The notes under the pieces are model-generated. The model saw only the letters and a list, made by a program, of their open reading frames with translations. It was not told the origin of the DNA and searched no databases. The translations under genes and the position numbers were made by a program. Shown in pieces: positions 1-7,431 of a stretch of DNA of 33,612 bases (the stretch's first letter is position 1; every line of letters begins with the position of its first letter). This DNA is from JAVJPJ01 sp040217295 (lineage in GTDB: Bacteria; Pseudomonadota; Alphaproteobacteria; Rhodobacterales; Rhodobacteraceae), in the NCBI GenBank assembly GCA_964460185.1, contig CAYWTM010000028.1:1-33612 (forward strand). Reading direction: 5' to 3'.

Positions 1-77
1 CCACGCTCGCCGCCCTTCAGGCCGGTGCGGACGAGCTGGAAGACACCCTCGAAGGTTTGACCGTAGCTGCGGAATAG
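1..77 (+). CDS. bchH: Magnesium chelatase subunit H, C-terminal end (partial)
   Basis: Only the last 24 codons are present, read from base 3 to a TAG at 75-77. They give a peptide ending in LQAGADELEDTLEGLTVAAE, which resembles the extreme C-terminus of Rhodobacter-type BchH. BchH is the large porphyrin-binding subunit of magnesium chelatase and inserts Mg into protoporphyrin IX together with BchI and BchD, both of which lie further along this window on the opposite strand. The position directly before bchL, with a 12-base gap, is the standard bchF-N-B-H-L-M order of purple phototrophs. The call rests on a short peptide plus context, and the body of the gene lies outside the window. Confidence 0.8.
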   Translation, partial: TLAALQAGADELEDTLEGLTVAAE

Positions 78-89
78 GAAGGAAGACCG

Positions 90-1052
90 ATGCTTGATGA
101 GAAAAGTCCCCCCGCTGCCCGTGCCGCGATGCGTGAGGCCGCTGGCCTTGCCGCCAAGACAATTGGCGCACCGCCGATCCTGCCGCGCGGTCAGGATGGC
201 GAAGGGTCGTTGCAGGTGCATCAGGATGCATCGATGAAGATCGAAGGCGCAACGGTTTTTGCCGTCTACGGCAAGGGCGGGATCGGAAAATCCACCACGT
301 CCTCCAACCTGTCGGCTGCGTTTTCCAAGTTGGGCAAGAAGGTTCTGCAAATCGGGTGTGATCCCAAGCATGACAGCACCTTTACCCTGACGGGCCATTT
401 GCAGCCGACCGTCATCGACATCCTGAAAGACGTCGATTTCCATGCCGAGGAACTGCGCCCCGAGGATTTCGTCACCGAAGGCTACAACGGCGTCATGTGT
501 ATCGAGGCCGGCGGCCCACCCGCAGGCACCGGCTGCGGCGGATATGTCGTGGGTCAGACAGTGAAACTCCTGAAGCAGCACCACCTGTTGGAAGACACCG
601 ATGTGGTCCTGTTCGATGTGCTGGGCGATGTGGTTTGCGGTGGTTTTGCCGCGCCGTTGCAGCATGCCGACCGCGCGATGATCGTCACGGCCAATGATTT
701 CGACAGCATCTACGCGATGAACCGCATCATCGCCGCGGTGCAGGCCAAGTCGAAGAACTACAATGTCCGTCTGGCGGGCTGCGTTGCGAACCGGTCGAAA
801 GATACCGACGAGGTGGATCGCTATTGCGACGTCGTGGGTTTCAAGCGCATCGGCCACATGCCCGATGTCGACGCCATCCGCCGGTCGCGGCTGAAGAAGA
901 AGACGCTGTTCGAAATGCCCGATGACGAAGACATCGTGCAATGCCGCGCCGAATATATCCGTCTGGCCCAACTTCTGTATGCCGGCACCGATCCGCTGGC
1001 GCCGGCGCCGCTGGAAGATCGCGACATCTTTGAATTGCTGGGTTTCGATTGA
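90..1052 (+). CDS. bchL: Light-independent protochlorophyllide reductase iron protein BchL
   Basis: A 320-residue NifH-like ATPase. BchL is the homodimeric Fe protein of dark-operative protochlorophyllide reductase and passes electrons, with ATP hydrolysis, to the BchN-BchB component to reduce ring D. Visible motifs are the P-loop GKGGIGKS (residues 61-68), the switch region around CDPKHDST (90-97), and the two cysteines that bind the shared 4Fe-4S cluster, C149 in GTGCGGY and C183 in VVCGGFAAP. The protein ends in the typical FELLGFD. The ATG at 90 follows a good ribosome site (GGAAGGAAG). About 50 residues precede the P-loop and vary in the family. The stop codon overlaps the bchM start by one base (TGATG), which suggests coupled translation. 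Confidence 0.97.
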   Translation: MLDEKSPPAARAAMREAAGLAAKTIGAPPILPRGQDGEGSLQVHQDASMKIEGATVFAVYGKGGIGKSTTSSNLSAAFSKLGKKVLQIGCDPKHDSTFTLTGHLQPTVIDILKDVDFHAEELRPEDFVTEGYNGVMCIEAGGPPAGTGCGGYVVGQTVKLLKQHHLLEDTDVVLFDVLGDVVCGGFAAPLQHADRAMIVTANDFDSIYAMNRIIAAVQAKSKNYNVRLAGCVANRSKDTDEVDRYCDVVGFKRIGHMPDVDAIRRSRLKKKTLFEMPDDEDIVQCRAEYIRLAQLLYAGTDPLAPAPLEDRDIFELLGFD

Positions 1053-1744
1053 TGGTGGGCACGCCCACATACGGCGCCACGCGCGACCGGGTCGAAGAAT
1101 ATTTCGACCGCACCGCAACCACGGCGTGGGAACGGTTGACCTCTGACGCGCCGGTTTCGGGTATCCGTCAGACGGTCCGCGAAGGCCGCGACCGGATGCG
1201 GGACATCATGTTGAGCCGTCTGCCCGAAGATCTGACCGGTCGGCGTGTTCTGGATGCGGGCTGTGGCACCGGCGCCATGGCGGAAATCCTTGCCGAGCGC
1301 GGGGCCGAGGTGGTCGCCATCGACATTTCCCCGCAGCTGGTCTCGATCGCCGAAAGCCGGATCCCTGCCGATCTGACCCACAAGATCACCTTTGCCTCGG
1401 GCGACATGCTGTCGACCCATCTTGGGGAATTCGACCACATCCTGGCGATGGATTCGATGATCTATTATTCCGCCGAAGATCTGGGCCGGGCCATCGCCGG
1501 ACTGTCGGAACGGTCCCGCCACTCCATCGTGTTCACTGTCGCCCCGCGCACGCCTTTCCTGATGGCGTTCTTCGGGATGGGAAAGCTTTTCCCGCGCTCT
1601 GACCGGTCGCCCACGATGGTTCCCCACGCCCCGCGCACGATCGCCAGGGAAACGACCCGAAGCGGCGGAACCGGTGTCTTGAACGAGGTGGAGCGCGTCA
1701 GCCGCGGTTTCTACATCTCGACCTGCCTGGAATACCGCATATGA
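1052..1744 (+). CDS. bchM: Magnesium protoporphyrin IX methyltransferase BchM
   Basis: A 230-residue S-adenosylmethionine-dependent methyltransferase that methylates the ring C propionate of Mg-protoporphyrin IX, giving the monomethyl ester used by the AcsF cyclase encoded downstream. The class I SAM-binding motif is seen as VLDAGCGTG (about residues 66-74), followed by the acidic end of strand 2 (VVAIDIS). The family stretches YFDRTAT near the N-terminus and FTVAPRTPFLMAF and RGFYISTCLEYR near the C-terminus match Rhodobacter BchM. I chose the ATG at 1052 over an in-frame TTG three bases earlier because it gives the one-base TGATG overlap with bchL. The 3' end overlaps lhaA by four bases (ATGA). 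Confidence 0.96.
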   Translation: MVGTPTYGATRDRVEEYFDRTATTAWERLTSDAPVSGIRQTVREGRDRMRDIMLSRLPEDLTGRRVLDAGCGTGAMAEILAERGAEVVAIDISPQLVSIAESRIPADLTHKITFASGDMLSTHLGEFDHILAMDSMIYYSAEDLGRAIAGLSERSRHSIVFTVAPRTPFLMAFFGMGKLFPRSDRSPTMVPHAPRTIARETTRSGGTGVLNEVERVSRGFYISTCLEYRI

Positions 1745-3168
1745 GCATGCTCAAACGCATATCGATCAAGTATCTGCCCTTTGCAGATGCCGCCAGCGAA
1801 GAGCTGCCCCTGGGGCAGCTTCTGCGCCTGAGCCTGTTTCAGGTGTCGGTCGGTATGGCAGCCGTGTTGCTGCTGGGCACCCTGAACCGCGTGATGATCG
1901 TAGAGCTTCAGGTGCCGGCGTTTCTCGTGGCGGCGATGGTCGCGCTGCCGGTTCTGATCGCGCCGTTCCGGGCGCTTCTGGGCTTCAAATCCGATACCTA
2001 CAAATCCGCCATCGGGTGGAAACGCATTCCCTACCTGTGGTTCGGCACCCTGTGGCAGTTCGGCGGCCTCGCCATCATGCCCGCATCGCTTCTGGTGCTG
2101 GGCGGCGATGTCACGCAGGTGACCTATGACCTGCCATATGCCGGGGAAATCCTGGCCGGGCTTGCCTTCCTGATGACCGGCCTCGGCATGCACATGACCC
2201 AGACCGCCGGTCTGGCGCTGGCAGCGGACCGTGCAACCGATGAGACCCGGCCGCGGGTCGTGGCCTTGCTGTATGTCATGTTCCTTGTGGGCATGGGCGG
2301 CAGCGCCATCGTGATCGGCTGGCTCTTGCGTCAGTTCACCCCGCTCGAGCTGATCCAGGTGATCCAGGGCTGTGCGGTCCTTACCGTTGTTCTGAACGTG
2401 ACCGCCTTGTGGAAGCAGGAACGCGTGCGCCCGATGACCAAGGCCGAGCGCAACGAGGCCACGCCATCGTTCAAGGACGCCTGGGCCGATTATGCCAGCG
2501 GTGGCACTGCTGGCAGGCTGCTGGTTGTGGTGTTCCTGGGAACAATGGCCTTCAACATGCAAGACGTGTTGCTGGAACCCTATGGCGGCGAGATCCTGGG
2601 TCTGTCGGTATCATCCACCACCCTTTTGACGGCAACCTGGGCCGTGGGCGCCCTGTTCGGTTTCGCACTGGCCGCGAAATGGCTGGGTGAGGGGATCAAT
2701 CCCTACCGCATGGCCGCGCGGGGCATCCTTGCGGGGCTTATCGCGTTCTGCGCCGTGATCTTCTCGAACCCGTGGGACTCCCAGCCGCTGTTCTTTACCG
2801 GGGCCGCGTGCATCGGATTTGGCGGCGGCCTGTTTTCGGTCGCCACGCTGACTGCCGCGATGACCATGCCTTCGGGCAAGGCGGGCCGTGGCCTTGCGCT
2901 TGGCGCCTGGGGCGCGGCGCAGGCCACGGCCGCCGGCGTGTCGATCGCCATGGGCGGCGGTATCCGCGACGTCGTCAATGGAATGGCCAATTCGGGCCAG
3001 TTGGGCGAAGCGCTGTCCAACCCCGCGACGGGCTATTCCGTCGTCTACCACATCGAAATTCTGCTTCTCTTCGCGACACTGGTGGCCCTCGGGCCGCTCG
3101 TGCGCACCGTTACAACCGCCTCAAGGGACCGGGGGACCAGAATCGGCCTCGCCGAGCTCCCCACCTGA
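1741..3168 (+). CDS. lhaA: LhaA, BCD-family light-harvesting 1 assembly / (bacterio)chlorophyll delivery protein
   Basis: A 475-residue polytopic membrane protein of the PucC/LhaA (BCD) branch of the major facilitator superfamily, with about twelve hydrophobic segments spread along its length. In Rhodobacter capsulatus LhaA is needed for assembly of the LH1 antenna and is thought to hand over bacteriochlorophyll. Characteristic stretches include GFKSDTYKSAIGWKRIPYLW (near residues 80-100) and the glycine-rich segment IGFGGGLFSVATLTAAMTM. The position between bchM and puhA separates it from the paralogue PucC, which normally lies by the pucBA antenna genes. Translation is probably coupled to bchM through the ATGA overlap at 1741. 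A 24-base gap with an AAAGGA ribosome site separates it from puhA. Confidence 0.93.
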   Translation: MSMLKRISIKYLPFADAASEELPLGQLLRLSLFQVSVGMAAVLLLGTLNRVMIVELQVPAFLVAAMVALPVLIAPFRALLGFKSDTYKSAIGWKRIPYLWFGTLWQFGGLAIMPASLLVLGGDVTQVTYDLPYAGEILAGLAFLMTGLGMHMTQTAGLALAADRATDETRPRVVALLYVMFLVGMGGSAIVIGWLLRQFTPLELIQVIQGCAVLTVVLNVTALWKQERVRPMTKAERNEATPSFKDAWADYASGGTAGRLLVVVFLGTMAFNMQDVLLEPYGGEILGLSVSSTTLLTATWAVGALFGFALAAKWLGEGINPYRMAARGILAGLIAFCAVIFSNPWDSQPLFFTGAACIGFGGGLFSVATLTAAMTMPSGKAGRGLALGAWGAAQATAAGVSIAMGGGIRDVVNGMANSGQLGEALSNPATGYSVVYHIEILLLFATLVALGPLVRTVTTASRDRGTRIGLAELPT

Positions 3169-3192
3169 CCGCCGACCTGAAAGGACCCATCC

Positions 3193-3972
3193 ATGGAAAA
3201 CGCATTCTTCGGCAACTTCGATCTGGCAAGCCTGTCGATCTGGATGTTCTGGATCTTCTTTGCGCTGCTGATCTATTACCTGCAGACCGAAAACATGCGC
3301 GAAGGCTATCCGCTCGAGAACGAGGATGGCACCGCCGCGCCGAACCAGGGCCCGTTCCCTGTGCCGGATGCCAAGACCTTCAAACTGATGCATGGCCGGG
3401 GGGAGGTGACTGTTCCCTCACCCGAAAACGAGGCTTCGCATCGCCGCGACAGTCTTGCGCTGGAACGCAACGGGCCCGGCAACGGCTTTCCGTTCGATCC
3501 CACCGGCAATCCGATGGTGGACGGCGTGGGCCCCGCATCCTGGGTGCCGCGCCGTGACATGCCCGAACTGGATGGCCACGGTCACCCCAAGATCGTGCCG
3601 ATGGGCTACACCGATGGATTCCGCGTCAGCGCCGGTTTCGATCCGCGGGGCAAACCGGTTGTGGCCGGCGATGGCACCGAAGTGGGAACGATCAGCGACA
3701 TGTGGATCGACGTGCCGGAACAACTGGTTCGGTATCTGGCGATCGACCTGGCCGCTGAGCACGGTGGCGGCACGCGCCTTGTGCCCATCCAGTTCTGCCG
3801 CATCTGGCCATCGCGTGTGAAGATCAACGCGATCTTCGGCGAACACTTTGCCGATGTGCCGCTGACCAAATCGGCCACGCAAGTGACCATGCTCGAGGAA
3901 GAGAAGATCTCCGCCTACTACGGCGGTGGCATTCTTTACGCCTCGCAGGCGCGGACAGACCCGCTTCTGTGA
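3193..3972 (+). CDS. puhA: Photosynthetic reaction centre H subunit
   Basis: A 259-residue reaction-centre H subunit. A short periplasmic N-terminus is followed by one transmembrane helix (about residues 11-30, rich in Trp, Phe and Leu) and the diagnostic sequence YYLQTENMREGYPLE (28-42). The remainder is the cytoplasmic PRC-barrel-like domain that caps the L-M core and helps proton transfer to quinone QB. Conserved elements such as VPRRDMPELDGHGHPKIVPM and ISDMWIDVPEQLVRYL are visible. The ATG at 3193 has AAAGGA 9 bases upstream. In Rhodobacter puhA can also be transcribed from promoters inside the upstream gene; I did not identify one here. The downstream puhB, puhC and puhE genes are assembly factors for the same complex. 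Confidence 0.97.
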   Translation: MENAFFGNFDLASLSIWMFWIFFALLIYYLQTENMREGYPLENEDGTAAPNQGPFPVPDAKTFKLMHGRGEVTVPSPENEASHRRDSLALERNGPGNGFPFDPTGNPMVDGVGPASWVPRRDMPELDGHGHPKIVPMGYTDGFRVSAGFDPRGKPVVAGDGTEVGTISDMWIDVPEQLVRYLAIDLAAEHGGGTRLVPIQFCRIWPSRVKINAIFGEHFADVPLTKSATQVTMLEEEKISAYYGGGILYASQARTDPLL

Positions 3973-4031
3973 CGACCAAGACGGGCTCTCGGACCGGGCC
4001 CGGATGACGATCGAGGAAGGAGAAACGACCG

Positions 4032-4673
4032 ATGGCTCATACCCACGACGACTTTGCGACCGAACCGGTTCGCGGATTGCCCGAAAACCTGCCAGAGGGG
4101 GAACATATCCTCTGGCAAGGCCAGCCATACTGGTGGGCGTTGGCCCGTGAGGCATTGAGCTTCTGGTGGGTCGCAGGGTATTTCACCTTCCTCTTCGCAT
4201 GGCGCACGATTGGCGGCGCAGCGACCGAATCCTGGACCCAGGCGGCCACGGCCGCGTCGTTCTTCCTGGCCTTGGGGGCCATTGTTTGCCTCATCTTGCT
4301 GGTGATCTCGGTCCTGCAAGCCAAGGCCACGGTCTATACGATCACCAACAAACGCGTGGCCTTGCGGATCGGCGCGGCGCTGACGATGACGCTCAATGTG
4401 CCGTTCCGTCAGGTGAAGAACGCCGACCTGCGGATGCGCAAGGACGGGTCAGGGTCGATCTCGCTCGAACTGCTCGATGAAGACACCCGCCTGTCCTACG
4501 TGCTGACCTGGCCCCATGTGCGGCCATGGAAGCTCAAGCACACGCAGCCTGCGCTGCGCTGCATTCCCGATGCGCGTTCGGTGGCGGCGATCCTGTCGGA
4601 TGCGGCTGAAACCGCGGTCAGCGAACCGGTGATCGAACGCATGCCGGCCGCAGCGCCGGTCGCGGCGGAGTAG
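4032..4673 (+). CDS. puhB: Photosynthetic complex assembly protein PuhB
   Basis: A 213-residue membrane protein that in Rhodobacter capsulatus is required for normal reaction-centre assembly. Two hydrophobic segments (about residues 41-58 and 73-96) precede a bacterial PH-like (bPH_2, YdbT-type) domain whose typical entry sequence VYTITNKRVALRIG is at 101-114. The start ATG at 4032 follows a strong ribosome site (GGAAGGAG). The gene lies 59 bases after puhA; that gap contains a 10-base GC palindrome (CCGGGCCCGG, 3994-4003) with no T-run. The stop TAG at 4671-4673 lies just before the puhC start. The family assignment rests on the bPH_2 motif and the operon position together. Confidence 0.9.
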   Translation: MAHTHDDFATEPVRGLPENLPEGEHILWQGQPYWWALAREALSFWWVAGYFTFLFAWRTIGGAATESWTQAATAASFFLALGAIVCLILLVISVLQAKATVYTITNKRVALRIGAALTMTLNVPFRQVKNADLRMRKDGSGSISLELLDEDTRLSYVLTWPHVRPWKLKHTQPALRCIPDARSVAAILSDAAETAVSEPVIERMPAAAPVAAE

Positions 4674-4678
4674 TGGCC

Positions 4679-5167
4679 ATGGAATTTACCCGCACCTACA
4701 CCAAGGCGGAACAGAAGCTGGTCGAACGTGACAAGGAAATGGTTCCGACCGTTCTTGTCCGGGCCATGTTCGTTCTGTGTGTCTGTATCCTGATCATCGT
4801 GTCCTATGCGCGGCTGACCGATCGCCCGCTCGAGGCGATGCCGCCCTCGCTTGAAGAAGCGCCGATCGTGCAGGAACGCATCATACGTATCTATGGCCAG
4901 ATGGATGGCTCTGCCCGGGTTCTCGACCTGGACGGCAACGTTGTTGCCAATCTTTCCAATACAGAAGGCGGCTTTGTCGCCGGTATATCCCGCGTGCTGG
5001 AGCGGGAACGTGGGGCCGTTGGCCTTTCTGCGTCCGAACCTATCCGGCTAATCCGCTTTTCAGACGGGCGGATTGGACTTCGTGACGACTACACCGACTT
5101 CAGGGCCGAACTTGTGGGCTTTGGGGCGGACAACGAGGCGGTCTTTGCCCGCCTTCTGGAGGAATGA
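4679..5167 (+). CDS. puhC: Photosynthetic complex assembly protein PuhC
   Basis: A 162-residue protein with one N-terminal transmembrane helix (about residues 24-44, VLVRAMFVLCVCILIIVSYA) and a periplasmic domain. It matches the PuhC family, which affects the amount and organisation of the LH1-reaction centre core in Rhodobacter. An in-frame GTG at 4673 is possible, but the ribosome site GGCGGAG ends only two bases before it and eight bases before the ATG at 4679, so the ATG is preferred. The typical features are a conserved N-terminal RTYTKAEQKLVERDKEMVP and a domain with DLDGNVVANL and GFVAGISRVLERER. The gene is flanked tightly by puhB and by a 98-residue ORF. Confidence 0.9.
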   Translation: MEFTRTYTKAEQKLVERDKEMVPTVLVRAMFVLCVCILIIVSYARLTDRPLEAMPPSLEEAPIVQERIIRIYGQMDGSARVLDLDGNVVANLSNTEGGFVAGISRVLERERGAVGLSASEPIRLIRFSDGRIGLRDDYTDFRAELVGFGADNEAVFARLLEE

Positions 5168-5171
5168 CCAA

Positions 5172-5468
5172 ATGGGATGGCTCACAAAAGAGTTTGAAAC
5201 AGCGCCCTGCGAGGTTGAAGTCAGCCACTGCTTCGACAGCTTGCATGCGCATGTGAAATTTCTGAACGGCGCCGTAATCAACCCCGGCGACGAAGTGACG
5301 GTGCAGGGTCCGCCGGTGATGGCGCCCTACGGCGAAGTCGTGCGCGAACAGCGCGTCGCCCGCATCGCGCGCGCCAGCAAGCTGGAACAGATGTGGACGC
5401 GGATGACCGGCGATTTCGAGTTCATGGAACTGTGCGAATTCTCGTTCTCCGAGGAGGTGACGCTATGA
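5172..5468 (+). CDS. Conserved small protein of the puh-acsF interval, function unknown
   Basis: A 98-residue soluble protein without signal peptide or membrane helix. The ATG at 5172 lies nine bases after GGAGG and four bases after the puhC stop; the 3' end overlaps acsF by ATGA at 5465-5468. Visible features are three cysteines (residues 13, 20 and 87), a central stretch NPGDEVTVQGPPVMAPYGE that looks like a small beta-barrel, and a helical segment VREQRVARIARASKLEQMW. Published surveys of aerobic phototroph gene clusters describe a hypothetical gene between puhC and acsF at this place. Translational coupling to acsF suggests a role with the cyclase or in core-complex assembly, but this is inference from position only. 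Confidence 0.8.
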   Translation: MGWLTKEFETAPCEVEVSHCFDSLHAHVKFLNGAVINPGDEVTVQGPPVMAPYGEVVREQRVARIARASKLEQMWTRMTGDFEFMELCEFSFSEEVTL

Positions 5469-6619
5469 ACATGCTCAACCCGCGCACCGAAGGCGCGACG
5501 AACGCCGCGACCAAACACACCGCCGATGCCACCACCGTCGAAGAGGGACTGGCCATCGCCGAAGCGCAGGACCGCCAGTACAATGACGAGATGGCCACCA
5601 ACACCGCGATGGCCAACACGCTCCTGACACCGCGTTTCTACACGACCGATTTCGACGAGCTCGATGCCATCGATGTCAGCGGCGTGCGCGAGGACTGGGA
5701 CAAGCTGATCGCGCAGATGGAGGCCGATCCCAACAAGGGCCATTTCAAGAAGAACGAAGACTGGGACCATGTCGACTGGGAGGGGATGGACCCCGCCCTG
5801 AAGAAGGAATTCATCGACTTCCTGATCTCCTCCTGCACCGCCGAGTTCTCGGGCTGCGTGCTCTACAAGGAGATGAAGCGGCGCGGCACCAACAAGGACA
5901 TCTGCGAGCTCTTCGCCTTCATGTCCCGCGACGAGGCCCGGCACGCCGGCTTCATCAACGACGCGCTGCGCGAGGCGGGCGTGGCGGTGAACCTCGGGTT
6001 CCTGACGCAGAAGAAGAAATACACCTATTTCCGGCCCAAGTTCATCTACTACGCCACCTACCTGTCGGAAAAGATCGGCTACGCCCGCTACATCACCATC
6101 TTCCGCCACCTGGAAGCGCATCCCGAACATCGGTTCCACCCGATCTTCAAGTGGTTCAAGGAATGGTGCAACGACGAGTTCAGCCATGGCGAAGCCTTTG
6201 CCCTGCTGATGAAGACCGACCCCAAGCTGACCGAAAGCTGGCAGAACAAGCTGTGGATCAAGTTCTTCCTCACGGCGGTCTATTCCACCATGTATGTCCG
6301 CGATCACCAGCGCCCTGCCTTCCATGCGGCGCTTGGCGTTGATCCCGATTGGTACGCGCATGAGGTCTTTACCAAGACGTCCGAAATCTCCAAGCAGGTG
6401 TTCCCGCTGACGCTGGATATCGAACATCCGCGTTGGGAAAAGGGCCTGAAGGCGCTTCAAAAGGCGAATGCCGATCTGGCCCAGGCCAAGAAGACCGGCA
6501 ACATCTTCAAACGCACAGGTGCCTCCGTGCGGGCAGGGGCGGCTTTCATCAGCCTGTTCATGATCCCGGCCGTGAAACACCAGGTTCCCGTCTCTACCCG
6601 ACTGGAGCCAGCTTACTGA
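5465..6619 (+). CDS. acsF: Aerobic magnesium-protoporphyrin IX monomethyl ester (oxidative) cyclase
   Basis: A 384-residue AcsF-family diiron enzyme that uses oxygen to form the isocyclic ring E, giving divinyl protochlorophyllide, the step after BchM. Candidate diiron ligands are seen in EFSGCVLYKE (E127), SRDEARHAGF (E157, H160) and NDEFSHGEAF (E238, H241). The family sequence LLTPRFYTTDFDELDAIDV lies at about 53-71. The first 30 residues are Ala/Thr-rich and probably disordered. The ATG at 5465 overlaps the preceding stop (ATGA) and has GAGGAGGTG upstream. Having this oxygen-dependent enzyme inside the puh operon supports an aerobic phototroph. The stop overlaps the puhE start by one base. 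Confidence 0.97.
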   Translation: MNMLNPRTEGATNAATKHTADATTVEEGLAIAEAQDRQYNDEMATNTAMANTLLTPRFYTTDFDELDAIDVSGVREDWDKLIAQMEADPNKGHFKKNEDWDHVDWEGMDPALKKEFIDFLISSCTAEFSGCVLYKEMKRRGTNKDICELFAFMSRDEARHAGFINDALREAGVAVNLGFLTQKKKYTYFRPKFIYYATYLSEKIGYARYITIFRHLEAHPEHRFHPIFKWFKEWCNDEFSHGEAFALLMKTDPKLTESWQNKLWIKFFLTAVYSTMYVRDHQRPAFHAALGVDPDWYAHEVFTKTSEISKQVFPLTLDIEHPRWEKGLKALQKANADLAQAKKTGNIFKRTGASVRAGAAFISLFMIPAVKHQVPVSTRLEPAY

Positions 6620-7431
6620 TGATGCATTCGCCCTGGATAGCGGCCGTCGTGGCCCTGTTTCTTTGGTGGCTTTCCACCGGGGCGATTCTGATGGCCGTGC
6701 GGCGCGCAGACAAAGGTGGCGCGCATGCACGGCTTTGGGCGGTATTGTGGAACCTGCCCTTCCTGCTTTTGGGTGGGGTGGGTTTCCTTGATACGCTGAA
6801 TGACGGCTCGACCACGGCGGTTTACGTTGCGTTCCTGTCGGCACTGGCGCTTTGGGGCTGGATCGAATTGGCCTTTCTGACCGGTGTCATCACCGGCCCC
6901 GTGCGCACCGATAGCGTGCCCGGCGTGCCGGAATGGGAACGTTTCATCCGCGCCTGGGGCACGATTGCCTATCACGAAACGCTTTTGGCACTGACGCTGA
7001 TAGCGATGATCTATGTGAGTTACGGCGCCGAGAATACCTTTGGCATGTGGACCTTTGCGGTTCTGTTTGCAGCGCGGGTTTCCGCGAAGCTCAACCTCTA
7101 TCTCGGCGTGCGCAAGATCAACGTGGAGTTCATTCCCGATCCGCTGCGCCACCTCCCGAGCCATTTCCGCACCGCGCGGATGAACTGGCTGTTCCCGATC
7201 TCCATCACCGCATTGTCGTTTGCGGCGGCCTGCTGGCTTGAACGGGTCTGGACGGCTGAAACGACGGGTGACGTTGTCGGCTTTGCCTTGCTGGCGGCCC
7301 TGACGGCGCTTGCCCTGCTGGAACACTGGTTCATGGTGCTCCCGCTCCCCGATGAAAAACTGTGGCGTTGGATGCTGCCCGAGCGTTCCTTACCCACCAA
7401 AGCGACACTACCAAGCGAGGAAGCCCGATGA
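6619..7431 (+). CDS. puhE: Photosynthetic complex assembly protein PuhE (DUF3623 family)
   Basis: A 270-residue polytopic membrane protein with about seven or eight hydrophobic segments, for example PWIAAVVALFLWWLSTGAIL at the N-terminus and ALLAALTALALLEHWFMV near the C-terminus. It matches the PuhE (photosynthetic complex assembly protein 2) family. In Rhodobacter capsulatus PuhE influences reaction-centre and bacteriochlorophyll levels. The start ATG at 6619 shares one base with the acsF stop (TGATG); a second ATG follows at once. GGAG lies 11 bases upstream. The conserved stretch SAKLNLYLGVRKINVEFIPD (about residues 154-173) is seen. The 3' end overlaps hemA by ATGA. Confidence 0.92.
   Translation: MMHSPWIAAVVALFLWWLSTGAILMAVRRADKGGAHARLWAVLWNLPFLLLGGVGFLDTLNDGSTTAVYVAFLSALALWGWIELAFLTGVITGPVRTDSVPGVPEWERFIRAWGTIAYHETLLALTLIAMIYVSYGAENTFGMWTFAVLFAARVSAKLNLYLGVRKINVEFIPDPLRHLPSHFRTARMNWLFPISITALSFAAACWLERVWTAETTGDVVGFALLAALTALALLEHWFMVLPLPDEKLWRWMLPERSLPTKATLPSEEAR

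Noticed and set aside
3994..4003. GC palindrome CCGGGCCCGG between puhA and puhB considered as a terminator
   Set aside because: No loop and no T-run, and the puh genes continue downstream; at most an RNA-processing or stability element.
5327..6844. A 505-codon minus-strand open frame opposite acsF
   Set aside because: Antisense shadow; AcsF is certain from its diiron motifs.
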